This document shows, piece by piece, positions 41,212 to 52,654 of a stretch of DNA of 64,000 bases. Position 1 is the stretch's first letter; every line of letters starts with the position of its first letter. The position numbers and the translations under genes are program-made. The notes under the pieces are model-generated. The model searched no databases and was not told where the DNA came from. It saw only the letters and a program-made list of their open reading frames with translations. The stretch is from Plasmodiophora brassicae (Eukaryota; Endomyxa: Phytomyxea; Phytomyxea; Plasmodiophorida), in the NCBI GenBank assembly GCA_036867785.1, contig CP145410.1, positions 1,860,001 through 1,924,000 on the forward strand. Reading direction: 5' to 3'.

Positions 41212-42365
41212 CTATCTCTTCCGACGAACAGGGGCCGCCGGTCCGGGTACCTTGGAGCGCATGGCGTCGATGTGGGCGGCCGTGTGGAAGTCCCCGGTGG
41301 CCACTACGATGCACGTTGCCGGTTAATAGACGAGTCCGGTGTACCACCAGGTGGAAGTGTCGACGTCAGCGTACCTGAATCGAGGACACGCCATTGGAGT
41401 TTGCGTTCCCGCTGGGCCCAGATCAGGTTCTCCTGCTCCGTCAGGCGCGCCCTGTGGTCAGCGGGAAGCGAATGCCGATTGGCCAGCAGGTACTTGACGG
41501 CGAGGGCGCGCGATGACGCCCAGTCGGTCATCTCCAGAGTGCGCTGCTCCTTGTTGCACCGTCGCAACTCGGTGACGATCTCGTCGAACTCGATCGGGAC
41601 CTTCCGTGTCGGCGCTGTGTCAGCCGCCAGGCCATCGCAATAGAGGTGCGGTCTGACCGCTTTCCCGAGGTCAATCTCGACCAGGTCCAGGGTCCGCTTG
41701 AGGTCGTCCAGGGTTAGATGTCGTGGATCGTCCAAGCTGGCCTTGCTGGCTGTGGCAACTTGTGCCGTCAGACTGTCATGCAATCTGGCATGGACCTGCG
41801 CCGCCATTGTGGCCTTGACAGCCCGCTATCGACGCGAGCAAGTCGGTCTCATATACGTCCAATAGCAACAACGGAATACGGGTCGACTCACACGACGCTT
41901 CTCTGTGAGGTCCCCCAGAGGCCTGGGCACAATGGCTCGCAGGCGCCTGCGGACCACCTCGGGTGTCAGGGGTCTGAAGCGACCCATGAGATCGCCGACC
42001 GTCTTCCCGGTCGGAAGCTTGACGCCGCCTACGTTCTTCGAGAAGACCCTGCGGCGTGGCGTGGCGGGCGCCGACCGCGGTGGCAACCTTAACGTCGGTC
42101 GCAGCTCGTTCATTGGGAACTGTTTCGGGCGCCTCTCTGCCCGGTGCTCGTCAGACCCGTTGAAGCAGTGCACGGCGAGGCCGGGCACCATACCAGTGAA
42201 CCGTGGTGTGGATTCCCACCCGGAGCAGGCGGCGCACGCGGTGATGGCCCCGCGGCACATCGACCGACAGGCGGGGCACCACGGCGGCGCCGCCCAGACC
42301 CCCTGCCGGAGCCGCCGTTCCGTCTCCTCGCATCTGGCTGCCACGGCGGCCTCGATGTTGTCCAT
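41212..42365 (-). CDS. Unknown protein with cysteine cluster
   Basis: From the ATG at 42365 (MDNIEAAVAARCEETERRL). Exon 1 contains PPWCPACRSMCRGAITACAA, a CxxC-x3-C-x6-CxxC-like cluster that could bind zinc, then GVKLPTGKTVGDLMGRFRPL. A donor at GTGAGT (about 41890) joins RAVKATMAAQVHARLHDSL and a helical region (LTLDDLKRTLDLVEIDLGKA, EFDEIVTELRRCNKEQRTLE). A last splice near 41382/41310 adds VATGDFHTAAHIDAMRSK and a basic end, PVRRKR. No known family recognised. Convergent with the receptor-like gene and divergent from Rpn5. Exons join in phase, so a real gene is likely. Confidence 0.55.
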
Positions 42366-42550
42366 AGCGCGCGCGTACGCCGGGGCGAATCTTCGCAATC
42401 CCCAATGATCGGGCGCAGATTAGGGCACGCGGTCACATAGCAGAGAACGTGGCCGTCCAGTGTGTCCCCCCAAAAAATCGACCACGAAAAAATGGGCCAC
42501 CAAAAACGTGGTCGTTCGCATCAGATTGATCGTGGTCCGTCGAAGACATC

Positions 42551-44186
42551 ATGTCGGATGACGCGCCGAAGCAGCTGGCCGACCACTCCGCCGAGGTCAA
42601 CGCCAAGGTGCCGCAGCTGGTGGCGGCCGCCAAGGCGTCGCCGGGGACGCTGAACGCGACGCTGGAGTCGTTGCTGGCGCTGGAGAAGAAGACGCGGCTG
42701 GCGGCGGATATTGGGTCGTCGAAGGTCGTCGCCCTGTCCATACTCAACCTGCTCAACGCCTTGCAGAAGTGGGCGGTCCTGAATGACCATATCCGCCTGC
42801 TGTGCAACCGACGCGCCCAGCTCAAACCCGTCATCCAGTCGGTCATCCAGACCGGTGTCACATTCGTCGACGGCGTCCCGAACAACGCCATCAAGACCGA
42901 GCTCATCAATACGCTTCGTGAGGTACGCTTCCCTGGTAACCAATTTGGTGCCCATTTCGACATTCCACTCCGTCGACATGCGCCTCATTCGTCCATCGCA
43001 ACGACTTTTGATGATGTGGCCTATTGGCATCCCTTGCTGACATCGTCGTCGACTTGTAGGTGTCCGAGGGGAAGATCTTTGTCGAGCTGGAGCGTGCTCG
43101 TCTGACGCGTACGCTGGCGGGGATGCTGGAGGCCGAGGGCAAGATCAGCCAGGCCGCTGACATGCTGCAGGACGTCCAGGTCGAGATCATGGGGTCGATG
43201 GAGAAGAAGGAGAAGGCGGAGTTCCTGCTGGAGCAGATCCGGATGATGCTGGACAAGGGCGACCACGTCCGCGCGGATATCATCGCCAAGAAGGTCAACA
43301 AGTCGGTCCTGGGCGACGAGCCCGAGTTCGAGGAGCTCAAGCTGAAATTCTACCAACTGATGGTGCGGTATCACAAGCACGCGAACAACTACCTGTCCAT
43401 CTGCCAGGCGTACAAGTCGATCTACGAGACGCCGTCCATCGAATCATCGGCTGACGCGTGGAAGCCCGTTCTTCTGAGCCTGAGCGTTTTCGCCGTTCTG
43501 GCCCCGCACAGTCCTGAACAGGTCGCTATTGTCAAGTGGCTCCGGGGCCTGGCCAAGTTGTCGGCGCTCCCGTCCGCCCACGCCGTCATTGAATTGGTCA
43601 GCACGCCCGAGCTGATCGGGCGTCCGATCCCGCAAGCAAAGGAGTGGGAGAAGGAGTTCTTCTCGGGCGAAAATGGCAAACAGATGAAGGCAGACCTCGA
43701 CACGCGCATCGTCGAACATGTAGGCAGCGTTGTCCCTGTCCATGTCGGAAGCGGCCGTCGACGATCTGATGATTTGTTGCAGAACATTCGCCTGGTTGCT
43801 CGTAACTACCTTCGGGTTACGTCGTCCCGACTTGCAGCGCTCCTGCAGCTGACAGAAGAGGCAACCGAGAAGCACCTCTCCGACATGGTATGTTTGCTGA
43901 TGCGTCCCGTTAACGCTGTGCTCTGTGCTGAAGGTTGAAACACGTAGGTTTCCGAGAAAGCCCTGTTTGCGAAGATCGACCGCCCCGCAGGTAAGCGCAT
44001 CTGTCGTTTCGCCTCAAGCGTCGTCGGGGAGTTGAGTACCGTCTCCCAGGCGTTGTATCATTCCGACCGCGTCGCAACCCCGACATTGTACTCAACGAGT
44101 GGTCGTCCGATATCAGCGACCTGCTTGGGCTGGTGGAGAAAACGTGCCACCTGATTAACAAGGAGAACATGATGCATGGACTCTGA
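42551..44186 (+). CDS. RPN5: 26S proteasome regulatory subunit Rpn5 (PSMD12)
   Basis: Exons 42551-42922, 43060-43887, 43948-43990 and 44050-44186 give 459 residues, the normal size. Family text is continuous: VSEGKIFVELERARLTRTLA, ADMLQDVQVEIMGSMEKKEK, EFLLEQIRMMLDKGD, ICQAYKSIYETP, then the PCI region ending VSEKALFAKIDRPAG, VVSFRPRRNPDIVLNEWSS and LVEKTCHLINKENMMH. In known eukaryotes Rpn5 is a PCI scaffold subunit of the 19S lid and supports Rpn11. A 43-nt exon between two introns supplies the conserved AKIDRPAG, which validates the model. No unusual residues seen. Confidence 0.95.
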
Positions 44187-44320
44187 TGATACACCGGGAG
44201 AATATCCCTGTATTGTTATGTATTTGCCAATTGAAGTGTGTCTGCCGGGCTGTGCCGTTTCAGCCCAGCTTTCCCCTGATGTCGCACGTTAGCGGCAGGC
44301 GCCACTGTAGCGCGTTGGAC
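44187..44320. other. Short convergent spacer
   Basis: Lies between the Rpn5 and ERV46 stops. Nothing else is visible. Confidence 0.5.
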
Positions 44321-45547
44321 CTACTGTCGGGCCTTCTTCATCACGTGGTGTAACGATCGGTTGCTGAACATGCTGACGAACTGGATGGTGCTGAAGACCC
44401 CGCCGATGATTGCACAGAGCTGGACGAGGAAATGTAGGAATGGCTGCCGTCGCTTTGTAAACTGGACCGTGATGGGCGACAGGTCGTACCGGAAGTAGAC
44501 GGCCGGCACCTGGAAATGCCCTTCGAGACTGTTCGAGTTCGCCGTGAACTTCCTGCAGGGTTAGAACGGCATGGCCCCCCGGTGACAAGCGCCGTCGGTT
44601 ACCTGGAACGTCCGAGTCGACTTGCCGTTCAGCTCGGTATAGATCGTCGGCACAATCTTGATGTAGTACTCGAACGATATCGTGTGGTCGTGGCCTCCGC
44701 CGGCGCCTGATTCTGGCTCGATGACCTTGGACACGCCATCGAGCGGATTGAACGCCGATACGTGCCTTCGCAACGACGATCCCTCGGTTACTATACGGAG
44801 GCAGCCGTCCAAGGAATCGGACGATGCGACCTGATGTCAGAGGTGTCGACAGGCTGCTCGCCGTACGACAGGTGATGTATGTGATGCGAGCAGTTCATCG
44901 GGTGCTTTGAGTCGAAGTACAACTCGGCGAGCTCGTAATGGGCGTGAGCAGAGACGTGGAAGTTGCCGGGAACCTGCACGACCAGAACTCAGAAAGGGCT
45001 AGAAGCGCCCTACGTATGGCGCTCCAGCACCTTCTTAACGAACAGGCTGCCGTGGACTCGGCACCCTTCGCCTTTGTACTGCCTGGCGGATTCCAGGGTC
45101 AACCCCAGCGACGAGAACGATTCGCCCGGGCTGCCCTTCGGGTTGCCGTTCGAGTCCAGCCGCGTCTTGATCAAACCGCCACCGACATCCAGCTGATGCG
45201 ATCCCATGATATCCTGGGCGTCCACCGACACAACTGGCGGTTGCGAGGGTCAGCGTCAATGTCACGAAGCAGACGATGGGCTACTGACTGGAGCAGGGCA
45301 GCGCGTGCATAGTGATATCCATGTTAATGGTGATACGCGAATCCGGGCCGTCTGTGGACGGGTCCACGAACATGGTGTTCGTCGTCTCCGTCGTCAGGAA
45401 AGAGGCCAGCTCAGACAGGAACAGGAGCGCCATCGTCGCCAGAGCCACGACGGATAAGGCACCACCGGCGGCCGTCGGCTCGGTCAGGTCTGAGGGGACC
45501 TCTCGGTACACATCGAACCGCTTCAACCGGGACATGAACGTCGCCAT
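44321..45547 (-). CDS. ERGIC3: ERGIC3/ERV46 cargo receptor
   Basis: At least five exons. The start, ATG 45547, gives MSRLKRFDVYREVPSDL, a TM (GGALSVVALATMALLFLSEL) and INMDITMHALPC. Next come LSVDAQDIMGSHQLDVGGGL, GCRVHGSLFVKKVPGNFHVS (after splicing), MNCSHHIHHLSYGEQP, HTISFEYYIKIVPTIY, and the C-terminal VPAVYFRYDLSPITVQF with a second TM (FLVQLCAIIGGVFSTIQFV) and basic end KKARQ. This is the two-TM, large-lumenal-loop layout of ERV46, which cycles between ER and Golgi with ERV41 in COPII/COPI vesicles. The C-terminal lysines are compatible with ER retrieval. Lumenal cysteines (GCRVHG) are conserved. Confidence 0.92.
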
Positions 45548-45777
45548 CGTGAGAGCGATACGCGGTGCGGTCCCCACAGATCGATGCTGGTTCTAGAACT
45601 GGGCGACAGAACCGACTCGATTTCACGAGCGCGGCCTCACGTCATCCACCAGTGCCAGACAGCCACTAGACAACGCTCAGGGAGAACCCCATGTCCCACG
45701 GTCGGATCAGGCTGCCTCATGTAGCGTAGAATGCCGATTTACTGAACTGTATGCACCATGCGAATGAAGACGACTGT

Positions 45778-46356
45778 CTAGTACATGTCCTCGTCTTCGT
45801 CCTCGCCGGCGCCCTTCCCGCTCTTGAGCGTCTTTCGCTTGACACGACCAGGTCGGCCCTGACCGAAGGGCGACGTCAGCGCGAAGTCGATGTGCTTCTC
45901 GCTGTCGACGCGGACGGCGAACGATGGGATGTTGACAATACGGCGACCAACACGGATGTGGCGCTGCTTGATGAGGACGCGCGCGTGGTGAATGGACTTG
46001 GCGAGACCGTCCTTGAAGACCTTGGTCTGCAGACGACGCTCCAGGAACTTCTCCACGGTCAGTGCCAGGATGAAGTCCAGCTTCTGTTCGGCCTCGGTCA
46101 GCAGCCCCATACGGGTCAGACGGCGAAGCAGGGCAGCGCCATCGAAGATGCGGCGAGGGTCCTTCTCCTCCAGCGTCAGCAGGATACGAGCCGACTTGCG
46201 GATCTTGGCGAGAGTCAACTGGACGCGCCACAGTTCACGCTTGTTACGCAGGCCGTACTCACCAACCAGCTTCAGCTCACGGTCAAGACGCTCCTTCTCG
46301 AACATGTGACGGGGCGTCTTGGACGTCTTCGAACAGTTGCGGTAGTCCTTACCCAT
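45778..46356 (-). CDS. RPS9: 40S ribosomal protein S9 (uS4)
   Basis: Intronless, 192 residues, normal length. Begins [20 protein letters not shown] and contains the S4 domain: [40 protein letters not shown] and [20 protein letters not shown], with a typical acidic end, GEDEDEDMY. It binds 18S rRNA near the decoding site and mRNA entry channel and helps early 40S assembly. Codons are strongly biased to C/G-ending ones, as expected for a highly expressed gene. Divergent from the DEK_C gene, with about 400 bp of shared upstream DNA. Confidence 0.97.
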   Translation of the reverse strand: MGKDYRNCSKTSKTPRHMFEKERLDRELKLVGEYGLRNKRELWRVQLTLAKIRKSARILLTLEEKDPRRIFDGAALLRRLTRMGLLTEAEQKLDFILALTVEKFLERRLQTKVFKDGLAKSIHHARVLIKQRHIRVGRRIVNIPSFAVRVDSEKHIDFALTSPFGQGRPGRVKRKTLKSGKGAGEDEDEDMY

Positions 46357-46763
46357 GGTTGATCCCTGCTCTCGTCCGCCCTACGAACACACAGACGGCC
46401 CGACTCCCGACACGCTACGAACGCTCTGGTAGGCCGGTTATGACCACGGACTCCGTACGGACTACCTACTGCGTTCTATTAGGGCGCCCTCATATATTCG
46501 GGCGCACCGATCAGCAACCCGCCCAGGCATTCGTCTCGGCAGCGGCGTCCTGGAACGCCGCCGCTACACCGCCATGGGTACCAGAGGCATGCCAGGATAT
46601 GCGGATGCTGTCCATCAGGTTTAATTACACGCGCATATCACGTACGTACGTTGTTCTGGGGGTCTCGTTGACCGCATTAATCCCTCGACCAATCGACGCC
46701 AGGAGTTCACCTGGGGCGCGCCGACGACGAGAAGCAAAGTAACACAAGGCGAAGTAGCATACA
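46357..46763. promoter_or_regulatory. Divergent upstream region of RPS9 and the DEK_C gene
   Basis: No gene. The RPS9-proximal part has the coordinate and orientation of its promoter, but I see no convincing TATA or initiator word. Confidence 0.4.
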
Positions 46764-47396
46764 ATGGCGTCCATGTATTCCTACCTACAACGTGAAGACG
46801 ATCGTATTCGGTTTCTTATTCGGACGCGACTTTTGGATGATGACCTGAGCGAAACAGTAACCCCTCGGCAGCTTCGAGAGTTTCTTGAGGAAGAATTGGG
46901 CCTGGATCCAGGCACGTTGTACTGCGTTCGACAGCAGATACGTCGGTTGACGGACGAGGTCATTGAAACACTTCGTGTGACGCATCACCACATTCGGCGG
47001 CGGCGAAGTGGACGCCGATCAGCCTCGGGCATGTACTTGCATCAGTTACGCCGTCTTTGCCTCCTGCTTAACGTCAAATGCGATGACATCGGCCCGCTAC
47101 CGCTGAAGAACAAGATTGTTACGCTACACGCAAGGCTCGCATCGCACCCTGATCTGACACCAGAGGAAATCACACCGGACAGCATTGCCGAGGCAATCCA
47201 GTTCCAGCGCGACATCGTGAGCCTCAGCGGTCACAAGATTAGAACACGACCTGACTCTGACCCGGAACCTACGGTGGGACCGAAACGGGCGAGAGTGGAC
47301 GCAGCCACAGCTGCTGCCATGGAGACATGCCGTGCGAACGTCTTGGCCCAGCTGGTGGAGCTCGATGCGCATTACAAGGCACTAATGGGTTATTAA
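46764..47396 (+). CDS. DEK C-terminal-like domain protein
   Basis: Intronless, 210 residues. Residues 12-65 resemble a DEK_C domain (helical DNA-binding fold): RIRFLIRTRLLDDDLSETVT, PRQLREFLEEELGLDPGTL, then a QQIRRLTDEVIETL helix. A basic stretch, HHHIRRRRSGRRS, and a second small helical unit, MYLHQLRRLCLLLNVKCDDI with PLPLKNKIVTLHARLASHP, follow; the second recalls the short SAP-like or CHD-type folds found after DEK_C. The tail has a possible nuclear signal (GPKRARVD). A chromatin role is inferred. No leader or TM. The next gene, NMD3, follows 150 bp downstream on the same strand. Confidence 0.65.
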   Translation: MASMYSYLQREDDRIRFLIRTRLLDDDLSETVTPRQLREFLEEELGLDPGTLYCVRQQIRRLTDEVIETLRVTHHHIRRRRSGRRSASGMYLHQLRRLCLLLNVKCDDIGPLPLKNKIVTLHARLASHPDLTPEEITPDSIAEAIQFQRDIVSLSGHKIRTRPDSDPEPTVGPKRARVDAATAAAMETCRANVLAQLVELDAHYKALMGY

Positions 47397-47549
47397 ACCG
47401 GTATAGCTTGCGGGCAGGCACTGATGTATGGACATCCGGTAAGTAACGCCTTCTCGCTGGGGGTGTCTGCAGGACGGGCCGGAAGAAGGACAATCGGCTC
47501 CGGAGTCCGTGGCGGAGTCCGCAGCGGACCTTACAGTTACTGTCTCAGA

Positions 47550-49236
47550 ATGGCGGCGTCGACGCCAGTGACGACACTGCCGACCTACCAGGAGCATGTC
47601 GGCCATATTCTCTGTTGTACATGTGGCACCTCGATCCTGCCGAACGCGGCGAACATGTGCGGCGACTGTCTGCGCTCTCAAGTGGATCTGTCCGCCATGT
47701 TGAACAAGCAGACGACGGTCGTATTCTGCCGTGAGTGCCAGCGCTACCAGAAAGGGACCATGTGGGCTCCGATGGAACTCGAATCAGCCGACCTTCTATC
47801 GCTTTGTCTGAAACGCATCAAGGGTCTCGATAAGCTGAAACTTATCGATGCCGGCTTTGTCTGGACGGAACCACACTCGCGACGTCTCAAAGTCAAACTC
47901 ACCGTCCAGTCGTCTGTCCCGCAGCTCAACGACGTCATTGTCCAACAAACGCTCACTATCGAGGTTGTCGTAACCCTACAACAATGCGAGGATTGCCAGC
48001 GCTCGTACACCGAACACGTCTGGAAGGCATGCGTTCAGGTCCGCCAGAAAGCCGACCACAAACGAACCTTCCTGCTGCTCGAGCAACTAATTCTAAAGCA
48101 TGGCATGAACCAGGTAAGCTGCTTTGGATTCATGGTGCTGTACTTGGCATCAGGTGTTGTAAAACATATTTTGAATGTCTGGCCTTCAGATCATTCAGTA
48201 TGTGAAGTCGTCGCCTGGCGGGCTCGATCTATTCTTCTCGTCCCGACCGAAAGCCCTTACCATGCTGGATTTTGTTCAGTCAGTGGTGCCGGCGCGTTCA
48301 AAGCAGTCCAAACGCCTGATCTCGCAGGATTTCAAGAGCAACGTCGTCAACTACAAGTTTACAATGCTGGCCGAGATCGTCCCGATCTGCAAGCTGGACC
48401 TGGTCTGTCTGCCGCGACCCGTGGCAAACGCATGCGGGGGCATATCGCCGCTGCTCGTCTGCACGAAAGTCTCCACGACGCTCTCCTTCATCGATCCAGC
48501 GACCCTGCAAACCATGGACCTGTCGTCCAGCAAGTTCTTTGCGTCGCCGTTCCGCGCCATACGATCCGCCCAACAACTCGTCGAGTACACCGTCCTGGAC
48601 GTCGTACCGGTGAAGGTCGGGCCGAAGTTCACGCTCGCCGAGGTCACCTGCGCACGATCCGCCGACCTGGGCGTGAACGACACCGTCTTCGAGACGGTGA
48701 CGCACCTGGGCCACCTTCTGAAGCCTGGTGACCTGGCCGCTGGGTACGACCTGACGACAGCGGTCTTCAATGATGACGATGTGAAAGCGTTCGGCACGAA
48801 GGCGGCGTGGCCGGACGTGGTCCTCGTGAAGAAGACGTACGTGAGGAAGAACCGCGCCCGGCGTCGTAGGTTCAAGCTGGCACGTTTGGAGAAGAGCGCC
48901 CCGGTCGGTGACGATGTCGACAACGACGACGCCATGACGGATGCGGGTGGGCATCAGGGCGAAGGCGACGCTGAACGCGACGAGGAAATGTTCCTGCGCG
49001 ACCTCGAGGAAGATCTGGAGCTCCGATGCCGCGTCAACCTGTTCAAACGCGACGATGTCGACCCGACCGCCGCCGCCAGCAACACCGACTACGACGACGA
49101 CGATCCCGAATTCCCGGACGTCAGCCTCGATGAGTTATGCCACGACCTCGGCCAAATGTCCACCAACGCACCAGCGGTCCACGACGACGGCAGCGATGAC
49201 GACGACGCCGTTGGCGAGAAACGTCGCCAACGGTAG
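47550..49236 (+). CDS. NMD3: 60S ribosomal export protein NMD3
   Basis: Exons 47550-48113 and 48190-49236 (76-nt intron) give 536 residues. Zinc-binding CxxC pairs of the NMD3 N-terminus are present (ILCCTCGTSI, MCGDCLRSQVDL, FCRECQRYQ, QCEDCQRSYTEHVWKACVQV). The second exon holds DLFFSSRPKALTMLDFVQSV, FTMLAEIVPICKLDLVCLP and a KKTYVRKNRARRRRFKLARL basic nuclear signal, before a strongly acidic C-terminus (DDDDPEFPDV) suited to nuclear export. In other eukaryotes NMD3 binds the 60S joining face and recruits CRM1. The start at 47550 was chosen because upstream residues do not fit the family. Confidence 0.95.
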
Positions 49237-49470
49237 CTACCATTGGCGCGATCCCTATACTACACTCCACACTTCCATAGTCGCGTTCATGTTGGACGTG
49301 TCTGATGTGTCGCAAAGGAACGGTGTCGGGTACCCATCGACTGGAATGGAAGACATCCGCCCCACGAACGTGCGTGATGGAAACAGGCAGGCGATCATGT
49401 GCTGTCGTTGCTCCGGTATGGGACGAGCGCGATCGTCGCGCGTGCAGCGCCGGGGCCGCGCGCGCTCCAC
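49237..49470. other. NMD3 3' region up to the TIR element
   Basis: No supported gene. The frames seen are continuations of noncoding sequence. Confidence 0.4.
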
Positions 49471-49478
49471 GTCGTTCC

Positions 49479-50101
49479 TATGGAATTGTTAAAAACAGCG
49501 AATGGCTGGTTGAGTGTAAAATACATGTATTTTACATGTAAAAAACATGTTTAAAACAGCAGGGGGCTGCGCCCCCTCACCATGGTCACGGTCCTGACAA
49601 CTGACCAGATTCGATGACCTCTTCGTCACCAACGGGGTACAACTGTGTGTCCGAAATCGCCTCGGGAAGTGTGCCTGGCTCGGCAATGCCAACGAACCCT
49701 GCGAACTCCAGTCGAGTTACGTCTTCGTCATCGGAATCATCGTCTGGCTCCTCGTTGAAGTCACGTCCTTCCGAACCAAGCGACCCGGTTCAAAGTGTTG
49801 GGGTCATTTCGCGTATCTTTGTACGGCGATTCATCTGGGCACTTGAATGCGATCCCATTTCCTTGCTCGACGTTGCATCCCGATAGTCGAGCGCGTAGCC
49901 GGGAGTGCACGCGGTTGTAGGACTTGTGATTCCGCTCGCCCCCGACGATGACGACGCGCACGCACAACGAAGGCTCTGAGACGGATCGGGATACCCTTAC
50001 GTTACCTGTATTTTACACTGTAAAGTTGGTTCCTGAGTAGTGTATTTTACATGTAAAAAACAGGCTTGTAAAAAACACCCCTTTATTACAACAATTCCAT
50101 A
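49479..50101. mobile_element. 623-bp TIR element with 8-bp target duplication
   Basis: Ends are a perfect 12-bp inverted repeat (TATGGAATTGTT at 49479-49490; AACAATTCCATA at 50090-50101), flanked by identical GTCGTTCC copies (49471-49478 and 50102-50109). Subterminal AT-rich words (TGTATTTTACATGTAAAAAACA) occur near both ends in opposite orientation. No transposase gene lies inside, so it is non-autonomous. An 8-bp duplication fits the hAT or P superfamilies. Related end sequence occurs at 62716-62790. Confidence 0.85.
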
Positions 50102-50343
50102 GTCGTTCCCTTCCCGGGCCGGGCCGGGCCACGGCAATTGTGCGACAAAAACAGACATGTGCGGCGACGGCGGCGGCGACGTCGACGAATTGCGGACCGT
50201 GCATCACTTTAGTGCGCGAACCGTGACGTGTCGGTCAGACCCGACTGTTATGCCGGTTTTGTCATTGGTCGGCGATTGAACGGCGCCTGGCCGTGTGGGA
50301 AGTTGTGCGCGCGCACGTGACGCCCCTCCCCGGTACGCGCGCC
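50102..50343. other. Upstream region of the TPR gene
   Basis: GC-rich, no gene; begins with the target duplication copy. Confidence 0.4.
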
Positions 50344-51537
50344 ATGTCCGACCTGCAGGTCTTCGCCAAGGGCGCGCACCTGTCCGCCCGTACGTCCGGG
50401 CGCCTGGCGACGACCTGGCGTCGAGCTCGGCAGACCTGGCGATGGACGCTGTCGTCGTTGGCCGTGTCCGCATCGGACCCGTCGCCCGACCTGTTCGGGA
50501 CGGCGTCGACCGCCGCCCGACGTGACTACCGCCAAGGGCGCGCCCGCCTGGACCCGTCCGTCGCCATGCTGCACGACGCCATTGTCCACTTCACGAGAGC
50601 GCTCGACGCCGACCCCGGCTTCGCCCTGGCGCTGCTGGGACGCGCCGACGCCTACACGCAGATGCGGCTGTTCGTCGAGGCCCAGGTCGACTATACGCGC
50701 GTGCTGACGCTGCCGACCTGCTCATCCGACCTGCGTCTCCAGGCGCGCATCGGTCGAGCGCGCGCCTACGACGGCCAGGGTGCCCACGACCTCGCCATTC
50801 AAGACGTCACCGATGCCATCGGCGTTGCCGGTGCCGACCGTTCCGCTCTGCTGGTCTGCCGATCCGAGTTGTACCTCGGGTGCCATCGCCTGCAGGCGGC
50901 CCTGGACGACGCTCGGGCGGCGGTGGACGTCGGCCCGGTAACCGGGCGCGCCCTGGCACAGCTCGCCCGGGCGTACTCGGCGCTGGGTGCCCACGATCGT
51001 GCCTACCGGGAATGCACACGCGCCTGCGACATGTCGCCAGCGACCGGCGCGCCGGACGCCTTCATTGCTCGGGCCGCTGTCCTCCTGGCCGATGACAGGC
51101 CGACGGCCGCCGTCCTGGATGCCACCGAGGCCGTCCAACGGGCGCCGTCCTGCCCCGACGCGTACCTGCAACGTGCCGCCGTGTACAAGGCCCTGGAGCT
51201 GTGGGACGAGGCGATTGCCGACCTGACGACGGCCGCCAGGCTGGCACCGTATGACGGGGCCGTCCTCGACGATCGGGCAGCGTGCCTGGAGGCCATCGGC
51301 GAGCATGAACGCGCGATCCAGGACCGTGCCCAGGCCCTGCGCATCGCCGGCGATTGCGACCTGGCCGTCAAGGCGTTCGAGCGCGAGGCCATGGTCAATG
51401 CCAAGTCCAGGGTGGACAGGTGGTCGCGAACCAGACGCGCGCCCGCGGACGCCAAATGGAATACCGATGGCGACGACGACGACGACAGTACCGGGCAGGA
51501 AGTCGTCGACGGCGCAGACGGAAATGGGCATCAATGA
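50344..51537 (+). CDS. Tetratricopeptide-repeat protein
   Basis: 397 residues, intronless, from ATG 50344. An arginine/serine-rich N-terminus (about 85 residues) is followed by seven or so TPR units with the usual G/A/A/P spacing: HFTRALDADPGFALALLGRA, DYTRVLTLP, ARAYDGQGAHDLAIQDVTDA, ARAYSALGAHDRAYRECTRA, ERAAVYKALELWDEAIADLT-like text and LEAIGEHERAIQDRAQALRI. TPRs form a superhelix for protein binding, so an adaptor or co-chaperone role is inferred. The C-terminus is acidic (DGDDDDDSTGQE). No leader, TM or catalytic domain. Partner unknown. Confidence 0.8.
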   Translation: MSDLQVFAKGAHLSARTSGRLATTWRRARQTWRWTLSSLAVSASDPSPDLFGTASTAARRDYRQGRARLDPSVAMLHDAIVHFTRALDADPGFALALLGRADAYTQMRLFVEAQVDYTRVLTLPTCSSDLRLQARIGRARAYDGQGAHDLAIQDVTDAIGVAGADRSALLVCRSELYLGCHRLQAALDDARAAVDVGPVTGRALAQLARAYSALGAHDRAYRECTRACDMSPATGAPDAFIARAAVLLADDRPTAAVLDATEAVQRAPSCPDAYLQRAAVYKALELWDEAIADLTTAARLAPYDGAVLDDRAACLEAIGEHERAIQDRAQALRIAGDCDLAVKAFEREAMVNAKSRVDRWSRTRRAPADAKWNTDGDDDDDSTGQEVVDGADGNGHQ

Positions 51538-51579
51538 ATTGTACTACCTGTAGGTCGTCGGGACGTCCAAGGATCAGCC

Positions 51580-52251
51580 CTAGAAAGGCGGTTGTTGGGG
51601 TCCGCCGACGGTGCTGGCAGTCGGCGGCGAGCCCAGGAAGTCGCCGGAGAACTGGGAGAACATGGAGTCCTCGGGGGCGGACTCCTTCTCGAACTTGTCG
51701 AGGTCCTTGTCGAGCGGGTCCTGCATGTACTGCATGAGCAGATCGCTCTGGTGGAAGATGTCGATCTCGGGAAGGCCGCGCAGCTTGACGACGTTCAGCG
51801 GCACCTGCATCGTGATGCGCTGCTCGATGTTGGTCGAGTCGATCAGGGCGCCCAGCGACGACTTGACCGGCGACAGGATCTTTGCATTGCGCGCCAGGCG
51901 ATGCGCGTCGAGCTGAACGATGGCACGCACACGTTCAGGACGGCGGCGACATTCGCAGATGGCGCTCCGATATACCTGAGCCTTGGCCTTCTGCCATGTT
52001 TGGGCATACCTGCGTTCCGCCTCTGCCTGACGAACAGCGTTCTCGGCGGCTTCGCGTTCGCGCCGGGCGGCCCATTCGGCCTCGAGGCGTTTCAGGCGGG
52101 CCTCCCGAGCCGCCTTCTCCTCCGCGAGGACCTGTGCGCGCGCCGCCTTCCGGGCATCATCGGCCACCTTCCATTCCGCATAGTACAGCTTCCGGGCCGC
52201 CTTGATGGCGTCCTTCACCTGTCGTCGTGCGTGATTCGACGCGACCGGCAT
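51580..52251 (-). CDS. Coiled-coil protein of unknown function
   Basis: About 223 residues from ATG 52251 (MPVASNHARRQVKDAIKAAR). The N-terminal half is a long charged, alanine-rich helix (KAARAQVLAEEKAAREARLK, EWAARREREAAENAVRQAEA). The C-terminal half has RPERVRAIVQLDAHRLARN, IEQRITMQVPLNVVKLRGLP and acidic DPLDKDLDKFEKESAPEDSM, ending GGPQQPPF. The frame extends further 5' with poor-looking sequence, so this ATG is preferred. Convergent with the TPR gene (42 bp between stops). No family recognised; localisation probably cytosolic or nuclear. Confidence 0.6.
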   Translation of the reverse strand: MPVASNHARRQVKDAIKAARKLYYAEWKVADDARKAARAQVLAEEKAAREARLKRLEAEWAARREREAAENAVRQAEAERRYAQTWQKAKAQVYRSAICECRRRPERVRAIVQLDAHRLARNAKILSPVKSSLGALIDSTNIEQRITMQVPLNVVKLRGLPEIDIFHQSDLLMQYMQDPLDKDLDKFEKESAPEDSMFSQFSGDFLGSPPTASTVGGPQQPPF

Positions 52252-52654
52252 GGGTGGACGGGGGAACGGCGCGCACCACAACGCGTCGCCACAAACAGGG
52301 TCGCCGCTCGCAATGCGCGCGGGCCCACAACGTATCTGTACACTGGCGGGGACAGGTCGCCAACTGGGCATTGGCGCGCTTCATGGCCTGACCCGATCTT
52401 CGGCATGACGTGTCGACCTTCCTGCAGTCAACTGCGCAGACGTCGCTGGACACCTCGCTCGGACGGGTCCGAAGGTGCTTGCTGTATATCGAGCATAACG
52501 TGAGTGCGCTGGTACCAGCACGGTGGTCTCGTAATGATTTCGTTTGACGACTGGAGTACCCGTTACAGGGTCGCCTGCATTGTCGGGTGCGCCAACCCAA
52601 TCGCCAGCGGTCCCGAATATGGATGGCGGACGTCGGTGACGGGACTAAGGGTTC

